From NCBI GenBank assembly GCA_001574975.1, contig KQ965817.1, positions 32,401 to 96,400 of the forward strand: a stretch of DNA of 64,000 nucleotides, written 5' to 3'. This DNA comes from Gonapodya prolifera JEL478. Taxonomy: Eukaryota; Monoblepharomycota; Monoblepharidomycetes; Monoblepharidales; Gonapodyaceae. Both the position numbers and the translations under genes were made by a program. Of this stretch, positions 56,286 to 64,000 are shown one piece after another; position 1 is the stretch's first letter, and each line of letters begins with the position of its first letter. The notes below the pieces were generated by a model. That model saw only the letters and a list, made by a program, of their open reading frames with translations, was not told the DNA's origin and made no database searches.

Positions 56286-59200
56286 TTATTCTGACTCGCC
56301 ATCCCATTTCAACCCGTCTCTTTTAAAAAAGTTCACCACCCTTCTGGCGTCCTCCGTTCCGATCAATCGTATCAATTCGTCCTCACTTAGGTTGGAAACT
56401 GCCAAAAAGTTGCGATATTTTTGCATGATTAACTTGGCGCTCCGAGAGGTGATTCCAGGAAGCGCTCGAAGCATATCTTGCTGGACAGGCGCGAATGACA
56501 CCGTGAGATCGGTAAGGTTATCAACTCCGACAGCACCAGCGTGGTCTGGGTTTGGCTCTTCTTGGTTTTGCTTGCAGGGTGCAAGTCACCAATCAGTATA
56601 AATACGACTTTGTCAAGAAACTCAACGAGGTTACCTTGAGCTCTTCGAATATATCTGCAGTTGTGTGAGGATTTGGTGACCAAACATAACGCAAATTTGG
56701 AAAGCTGAGTGTCAACAGCGTGAGCTTGGATTGCACGTCTTGAAACGAAATCTCCGACTTCACATCTGAGGCCGACTGCCGCGAATACCAGCTGGTTGAG
56801 TAAACATTATCCACAAATTATTCCCCCGAAGACTCACCTGAAAGGAGAACGCCTTATTTGCATCGAACTCAATTAAGAGTGTCGGAAACTTGTAATGCGC
56901 ATTCATCGCCTCTACCTGTGAATATCTTTCAAGCACATAATACGTGATCGGTGATTAGTACGACATCACATCAACAATTAGCGGTGTCTGGATCTCACAA
57001 TCTACCGTTCTTGAACGATCCAATCAAGTCCGAAATACTCTTTCGCTCCACACATATGTTCGGTGTCAGAACGTAATCACCAACTTCGAGCGTGCGTACT
57101 GCGAGCTTATACCCTTTGGCATGGAGCATGGACGGAAGGGACGAGCGGAGTTCGCGCGAGTCGATGACAATCTGAGAACGATGAGATCCACACATTTTGG
57201 GTTGCCAGCACAATCAGTAATTCACGCACAGATCAAACACGTACTGTTGGAACGATCCTCCCAAGGACGGACCTCCCGCCAGCAATTCTGCTATTTGCGA
57301 ATAAGCCGTCGTCCGCGTCAGGTACAACCCTTCCATCCGAATCAATAGGAATTGCCATATTCTGTAATTTCAAGCTTATCAGCTCAGACGCGATTAGACA
57401 TGACATAGCGACACTTCTCACGCTTTTTTCCTTTATGATCCTCTCAAAGCAATCCTTTTCCCTCCTAATCGTGCTCAAATAGGCCTGCTCCTCTAATGAA
57501 TCCTCGTACACCATGAAGTGGACCTTGACCCTTCTCCTTCCACTGTCATCCTCTTCGTCGTCCTCAGCGTTTTCCTTTTTAATTCGGACTCGCTTTCCTC
57601 CAGTAGGTGAGACTGGATCCCCTCGACTTTGAATATGATGCGCACTCCGACCGAACAGAGATCCTTCTTCAGCTGCGTCTCTAGTGGCCTGGTAGCACTC
57701 CACACGCCTCACAAAGCCCGGGTCGGGATCCAGCATAATAATCCAGTCCGGTTTGACACGTTCCAAGAAGCGCGAGTCGTCGTCTGCGGGAAGTGGTGCC
57801 GAGGAAGAATTGGAATACGGTCGCACAATAATCACTGGTTGCTGGTCCTCATCCACAGAGTCTGTCGCAGTCGCAGGATCGATATCAGAACGGGAGGGAT
57901 CAAGAGTCGTGCGGGTCTCCTGATCGTTCTGCTCGATGCTGTAGAGATTTAACCAATATCAGCCCATTCTCACCAACTAATCATTATTTAGCCATACTTA
58001 CAATTTCGCAACTTCCGCAACTTCCTCCTCAAAAGTCAGCATCCGCCCCTTTGCTCTGGCCAAAAACCCCGCTCTTCCTGCGACCACTCCATCACTCCCT
58101 GCTGATCCTGCGTCCTCCTTCTCTTTGAGAAGACTTTGTCCCTTAATTCGTCTTCGCTTTCCCGGCGGAGGTGCTCCCGGTGCACCTCGACCACGAGAAG
58201 AGACTCCACCCCGGTTTGACTGTGCTGTGGAAGCTCCCCCCGTTGAACGACCCCGGGATCCAAGACGGCCTTTCCACTTGAAGTAGTTGACCAAGTAGCG
58301 AAGCAGCAAAGGTTGTACTGGATCACGACCAGATGAGACCTCGCTGCCTGGCGCGCGAAGTCCACTCAAAGTTCGTCGACTGCTCTGATCAGCACTGCGA
58401 CTCTCGCTTTCTCCATCGCTATCGCCGCCGCCCACAGTCTCAACGGCCTCCTCCCCTCCCTCTACTTCCCCTGGGACAATATCTTCTCCATCATCCTCGT
58501 CTTCCGCTTCGCTGTCTTCCTCATCCTCTCTCCGTTTTCTCTTGCCGTTTGTCCGCATTGTCCCCAGTGCGTCGCCTCTCCTCACACCGATTCCTGCCCC
58601 CTCAATGAGCTCACGCGCAACCTTGGCCCCACGGTCCCCATTGGTAAGAACGACAATGGGACCTGGCGGTTGTCCGCCAGAGTCCACAGCTCGAGCAACC
58701 ATCGCGTCTCTTTCAACGAGAACTTCAGACAGAACTCCCAACAAGGCCCGCCATTTGGGCGGTGGGTCCAATGTGGGTGTCGTCCTCGGGGGCAAGCCGG
58801 GGTGTGCACCAGGTGCTCCCTCTGCAACTGTTTCAACTTGGTGCATCCTGTAGCACCGTTTGCGACCCACTTCGACCACAGTCTGACCGGCATCGGTAAG
58901 AAGCCAAGGATGGCGCTCGGGATTTCGAAGCGGGTTGGCGGGGTTGCGGGGGTCCGGGAGTGACGCGAAAAGGAGGGAGTCGAGGAGGGCGAGGTGAGTG
59001 ACTGGATCAGTGTGGAGCAGCGAGCTAGGGTGGATTCGTCAGGGCGGACACTCTATCATGTGAGATGTCCGAACGGAAGCTCACTCGAGAAGTCGCTTCA
59101 GCGTCCCAATGTCCCCCACAAGACCTCGAGTCCGAGCAGACAAGAAGTGCCATCTCGGGTCAAGTTGTGCCTGCAAGCTCCTTTCGAACCCTTGCTGCAG

Positions 59201-60849
59201 CGCGGCCGAAAGAGTCAAGTTGTCCGTCTCAAGCTAATTCCAGAATCATGCTAGTCAGACACTGCGTACCCACCCGAAAAAATCTGCAGAAACAAATTAC
59301 CTTTGCGCCAGTTCCCACTTCCCTCAACGTGGCCTCGAGGCACTCCACCAGCCCCGCTTGGGCCGTCCGCATGGGCTCCGACAGAGGCACCCGCACCTCG
59401 ATCAATTGTGGTTGTCGGGCGGACAAGTACAGAGAAGTGTGGAGGTGAAAACTGGTGCCACGTATGGAAGAGGAGAGTGACCGTAAGCATGAAATGAGAC
59501 AAGGCCGTGGCGTAAATGGAACGGACGATGGAAATTTGAAACCTTTCTCGTGCCGGTGCTTGAGGACGGTCTCATAAACACGTCATCCCGACCCCTCTGG
59601 TACGGAATCCCACAAATTTTATCACTAACCCCACCCCAAGCAAACTCACCGCGGCCACACGATACATCTTCTGACAAACAGCGCCCTCATACACTTCTCC
59701 AGCTTCCACATTCCCTGCACGAGCTGCTCTGGTCGGTCCGAAAATGCCTTGATAAACCCGCACTTGTTGTGCGTACGAAAAAGGCGGAGGATGAAGGATT
59801 CAATCGAGAGAGGGTTTATTCTGGTATTTCGGGGGGACATAATTGCAGGTCGATTATGGTGAAAGGCACGTGAAGGTGGATGTTCACCATCTAGAGACTA
59901 GGGCACAGCCAACACGTAAAAACAAGCTCACCGTTCGGCTCTGGCGACCAGGAATCCTTGGCACAGGTGCACGGGAACGACTTCGTTGAGGAGGTCCGCA
60001 ACAAGAATCCGGGAAGTTGTGGCGAGCACACCCCCTTGAAGGTACGCTTCCACCCTGGGGTAAAGGAATTTAAAACTGAGCTAGCTCGGGATGGGCCCAA
60101 GGGGACGAAGAGGTGGCGTACCTCTCGTTGACAGTTGTCATTGTCTCGGTCGTCACAATCTTGAAGTAGTCCGGATCCCCCCACAAATTCGGGTCCACGC
60201 CGTCCATTTCATCCTGTTTGCGGGAGTCAACAAGATCTTGCTTAAGCGCTTCCAATTCTGCCTGGTTCTCGTTGATGAGAAACACGAGATGGTTTGGATG
60301 CGAGAGTAGTTTAATGTAAGTGAGCAGGATTTGGCGAATCGCGAGGCCTCGTGCGACAACGAGTAAAAAGTCGGCGTTCGTATCCAATTGCACTTGTACA
60401 GGGGAAGGCGCCAGAAAGAGCGGTGGAGTGTCCAGGTTGGTGCCATGTATGGTTGTGGATGTTGTGGGTGAGTCCGTGGACTCTATCCCGTCAGACGTAA
60501 GTAATTCTCCCAGCGACCCTTGTTCTTGGCCGGATCCCTCGCGTGATCCACGTGCGCCCGCTCGTCCTCCCGTTTTCGATCGCTCTCGCAATGGTGAGCT
60601 CTCGAGAAGTTTCTGTGTCACTTCTCGCAGACTGTTTGTCAATCGTCCAGCTCGCGTGTTCTCATTTCCCACAGTCTCGTCGTCGTCGATAAGTAGCGAA
60701 CCGTGTGGGTCGTCGGTCGCGGGTTGAACTCCATCGACAGAAGTTTCGAGAGCGTCCCAGTCCACGTTTCCTGTCACACTGTCCTGTTTTGAACTCTCCA
60801 GGTCGCATAGCATCCGTAGATGGAATGGGAGTAGCTGCGAGTATGCCAT
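56286..60849 (-). CDS. RAD1: XPF/Rad1 (ERCC4) structure-specific DNA repair endonuclease
   Basis: The minus strand from ATG 60849 reads a complete XPF through about a dozen exons. The inactive helicase-like N-terminus has [20 protein letters not shown], then after the first intron [40 protein letters not shown] and [10 protein letters not shown], then [20 protein letters not shown] and [20 protein letters not shown] with [20 protein letters not shown]. An acidic, Ser/Gly-rich central linker follows. The nuclease domain has [20 protein letters not shown] and [16 protein letters not shown] (the GDxnERKx3D catalytic motif), then [20 protein letters not shown]. The C-terminal tandem helix-hairpin-helix region ends [20 protein letters not shown] and [16 protein letters not shown]. 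With its ERCC1/Rad10 partner the enzyme cuts 5' of UV lesions. The exon join after NGRL uses donor GTGAGA and acceptor GAAAG by phase. The gene appears intact. Confidence 0.9.
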
Positions 60850-60999
60850 TGTTTTGAAGCGGAGGGGGAAGTGGTGTTTTAACAGTAAAGCGAATAATCC
60901 TGTTTGCGAAGACACCAATTGGAGTCGTCTCATTCAGCATATCTAATGTAGACATCGCCGAAGTCGCTGTCGAGGCGCTATTGGTATAAATACTATTCC

Positions 61000-63048
61000 T
61001 TAAGTACAAGTCTTCTCTATGAAACAGGAACCTTGATAACCTTTTTGGAGGCAAACTCCCGTTCCGCTAATGTCGCACGCTGGGTTCGGTCCGTCTACTC
61101 CACTTGGAGTGGTGCTAGTTTGTGCGTTAATGGATGGAAAGCCAGAGCATATGAGCTCAGGCCGCCAAGTACAAGGTCGATCAGAATTGCTTCGCAATGA
61201 CACTCAGAGAGACTTACAGTGACCCCTTTAGATTCACGTTGTTCTGAGCCCCAAAATACGCCAGATGCGGGAGCTTCGAGAAGTCAGGTATTGTGCCATT
61301 GTGATTGTTGTTTGCGACCCCAAGGTACTGCAGCTTTGGCAACGTCGTTAGCGAAGTTGGAATTGGTCCGAAAAGCCCTGCGTTGTTTTGAATGGAAACA
61401 ATGTAGAGATCCTTCAAGTCTCCGAGGCAAGCTGGGATTGTTCCGGTGATGTTTGGCATGAAAGGAAAGGAAAGAATTTGAAGCTTCTTCAAGCTGCAGA
61501 TGTCATCCGTTATTTTGCCAGTAAAAGTGTCATCTCTGCTGAGCGCAAGAACTTCCAGTGGAGGGAAGTATGTGCCGATCTTCGCGAGCGTCGTTGATAA
61601 CGGAGCCTGCAGGTTCAACGACAGAAGCTCAAGTTTCCGGATCACTCCGTTGGCGCAATCGGCAAAGCTTAAGATGCAAAAGAGAGTGAAATTGTCAACA
61701 GCTAGACTTCTGTCACAGTTTCCGTAACGTACCCAGAATTACAGCAATCGTCGCCCAAGTAAAAGCCCGGCAAAAAAGACTGCAGCTTTGCGCAGTCGCC
61801 GAGCTGTGGCTTCGTAGATGGACCGCAGAGCTGATTGTTCGGGTCCCAGTGTTGTTGAATCAAGTACTTTCGACCGTTCCATTGAACGTTGTACCAATAT
61901 CCCAGCGGATCCTCCTGCACGCCAACACCGTAGGTAACTTGGGAAAACATGCATAAGTGACCCTGAAGGGCAATGGGTTCGTTTCCTTCGAACTCACATT
62001 GACATTGATCAGCTGTTTAAAGTGCAGTGCAGAAGCTGATCAGCTTTTGTGTGAGATTACGCGAATATGCAGCTCATGAACGCACCATTCTCGTTTCCAT
62101 CGGCAGTTAGCTAACCTTCGACATTAGTCTAGTTGTAAACGGTGCGGATGAATGAGCAGACCGTTCCGTTTTACTAAATTAGCGAACGAAGTTCGGTTCA
62201 CACCGTTTCACTCACCGGGGTCGTCGTACTCTCAGCAATCTGTAGAATAAATATGTGACTCAGTCTATGCGTTTCATCCTCCACGGCGAGGTTCGAAAAT
62301 ACCTGGAAAGTTGGGATTGATTCTTTTCACAGTGCTGTTATTGTCCGTTGCGTCCTGGAAATCCGACTGAATCGATGTGTGAACTATTTCACGCGATTTG
62401 GAGATTCGATTAGCCTCGTGTGGTCGTGACGGGGTCATTAACCACCGCCGCAGAAGTATCCCTCGGTGACATGTTCATCCAAGAGAACTATGTAAATGCC
62501 ACCTTTGAGGTTGGTTGGAAGTCTTCCCTGCGATATGCGCGAGTACACTGGAAGACAGATAAGAGTGCTCCATTGCAACTTAACTCTGACAACGTTCGAA
62601 TATGAATGTGACTCACCGATTCGTGAAATGTCGGAGTGCTGCAGGGCGTTCGGGGATTTCCCTAGCGAGTAGTTATCAGTTGACCGAAGGTCCCAGTGTT
62701 ACGCTGGATATAATGTATTTCCGAATGGCGAGGTTTGTGTCGTTTGCTGTGTAATACCTAGCGTTGAGGTGGCGGAGCGGTCCCAATCAACGCACGTGGC
62801 GACATTTTCTCAACATGAAAGGCAGTGGTGGAAAACACCCACATGGTGTTGATTTTCCAAAAGTCACTCGTGTGCAGCCCCTTGATAAAGTCACTTACGA
62901 TCGCTCTGTCAGCGTCGGGCCATTGCCCGTACCAAACTATGGAGACGCGCCAAACTTCGTTAGACCATGTGCCTTTTGCATCGCCCCTTCCTGCGAGAGC
63001 GAATAAGGCCAAGGAAACAAAGAAGCTCAAAAACGCTCTCCGAGCCAT
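61000..63048 (-). CDS. Secreted EXORDIUM/PHI-1-like protein fused to plant-type leucine-rich repeats
   Basis: The minus strand starts at ATG 63048 with a signal peptide (MARRAFLSFFVSLALFALAG). RVSIVWYGQWPDADRAIVSD with FIKGL and, across an intron at 62842-62758, INTMYYTANDT match the N-terminal part of the EXORDIUM/phosphate-induced-1 family (IWYGxFxxxQKAIISDF...KYY). NYSLGKSPNALQHSDISRI and GGIYIVLLDEHVTEGYFCGG continue the match. The Cys-rich middle of that family is not visible. The exon 61950-61702 carries its C-terminal signature (GYWYNVQWNGRKYLIQQHWD) and in the same open frame an LRR N-cap (GDCAKLQSFLPG, DDCCNSG). The next exon holds LRRs (LQILSFPFMPNITGTIPACL, GPIPTSLTTLPKLQYLGVAN). 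A final exon ends with a Cys-rich DISGTGVCLQKGYQGSCF. One frame change lies near 62685. The product is probably extracellular and wall-associated. Confidence 0.65.
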
Positions 63049-64000
63049 TTCAGTGAGGGATACTAAAGACGGAGCATCAGCGAGATATAAATGGAGTTCC
63101 GAAATCAGCGTAAGGTAGTTCACCTGAAAAAGCAATAATCAGCGGCGATTTCAGAGTGAAAACGTCTACTTCCGTTACGCTGTTCCTCCCAAGCGACGGG
63201 TAAAGATTGGAATGAAATGACCGAAAGATTCGAGAGACCCGAATGACCCTGCCTTATGACCTGCCCGTCAGTCCTCGTCGTGACTCTTCGTGGCAAAATT
63301 CCGCGCCAAGATCACTGAGTCACTCTCGTGGCGGTTGGAGGGTATTGCTCTCTGAGAGAGATTGTTCGGACACACAGACAGGCGGACAAGCGGACAAACA
63401 GGGGGATTCTCTGACCGGTGCCATATTACGCTACCCTCTATGCCGGTGGATCACTGCGGTAGGATGTCAGAGAACCCACCACCGGCGGCAGCGTCGTCAA
63501 GTCTAAGTACACGTCAAATAAGTTAAACGCCAGTACCGCAGCTGGACCCTCTTGATGGTTGTAAAAGATGGAGTGTCCTCATCACCCGTTGCTCGTTTCG
63601 TGCTCCCGCAGACACGCGCATCATTGATTGGGGGTCGCAAGGCGACACCCGGCAAGGAGACTCGGCACGTTGACAGACCCAGCCCGCGCCCCCTTGTCGC
63701 TATTGATGTCTCCGGAGGAGTGGAGCCTTAAGCGATCGGGAATCTTGGTGGTGTTAGGGAATAGTCTGGTAATCCAGGCCCAACGGTGACCTTGTCCGAG
63801 CGCTTGCTGCGGTTGCACTCGCGGGCCGCGTTGGGTCTGGAACTTTGCGCGGGCACTTTTGTCGAAACCGCATTGCACACGACCGGCCTCCGGAATAACG
63901 GGGAAAAAAATTCACATTGAAGTTCAAGATCAGAAGCATCCTAGACGTCGGCCGGAAGCAATCCTCGGACTCTCTCTCTCCTTGTGCGTGCTCGTGTGTG
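63049..64000. other. Right-end intergenic region without a supported gene
   Basis: Contains the upstream region of the EXORDIUM-LRR gene. A short repeat (ACAGGCGGACAAGCGGACAA) is at 63379-63398. A minus-strand open frame at 63621-63878 is Arg/Gly-biased and not recognisable. Confidence 0.4.

Overview
This is a nuclear genome window from a fungus, most likely a zoosporic (flagellated) one of the chytrid or monoblepharid kind. Genes are split by many short GT-AG introns of about 50-100 nt, and exons can be joined by phase to give clean proteins. The strongest lineage clue is a gene on the minus strand at 17736-18725 for an ODAD4/TTC25-like outer dynein arm docking protein, which only organisms with motile flagella need. 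No rRNA, tRNA, CRISPR array or bacterial-style operon was seen.

Layout. 1-880: the end of a hAT-like element beside a frameshifted gene remnant. 2.5-4.0 kb: a PB1-domain membrane protein. 4.3-9.1 kb: two clusters of a degenerate non-coding repeat family on either side of a tandem NTF2-like gene. 9.5-13.4 kb: three minus-strand genes, two of them clearly cell-surface (a membrane-anchored double-psi beta-barrel protein and a secreted Cys-rich, Pro-rich protein). 14.5-25.7 kb: a conserved gene block with an SDR oxidoreductase, a CUE/CCCH/DUF1771/Smr protein, the dynein-arm docking protein, a second broken SDR, an ankyrin/coiled-coil protein and a (6-4) photolyase/cryptochrome. 25.8-27.9 kb and 33.5-41.6 kb: two AT-rich transposon islands that share a paralogous segment in opposite orientation; the second carries a decayed hAT transposase. 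Between them lies a 1,148-residue Ser/Pro-rich disordered protein (29.3-32.9 kb). 41.8-51.0 kb: an accessory stretch of secreted, LRR, ankyrin, Nudix and duplicated unknown genes, almost all interrupted by frame breaks. 51.3-60.8 kb: an intact housekeeping block with a coiled-coil protein, a MARK/Par-1 kinase (kinase, UBA, KA1) and the XPF/Rad1 repair endonuclease. 61.0-63.0 kb: a secreted protein joining an EXORDIUM/PHI-1-like region to plant-type leucine-rich repeats.

How the parts fit. Two UV-repair genes (photolyase and XPF) are present but about 30 kb apart and probably not functionally linked. Several loci encode surface or secreted proteins (9.5, 12.0, 43.9, 46.5 and 61.0 kb), and two of these are divergently arranged over a 139-nt gap. 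The most unusual points are the EXORDIUM-LRR fusion, the clustering of single-base frame breaks in otherwise well-preserved genes, the ordered-module repeat family, and an N-run whose 33-nt length is exactly that predicted from its paralogue. All functional calls rest on reading motifs by eye; no database search was possible.
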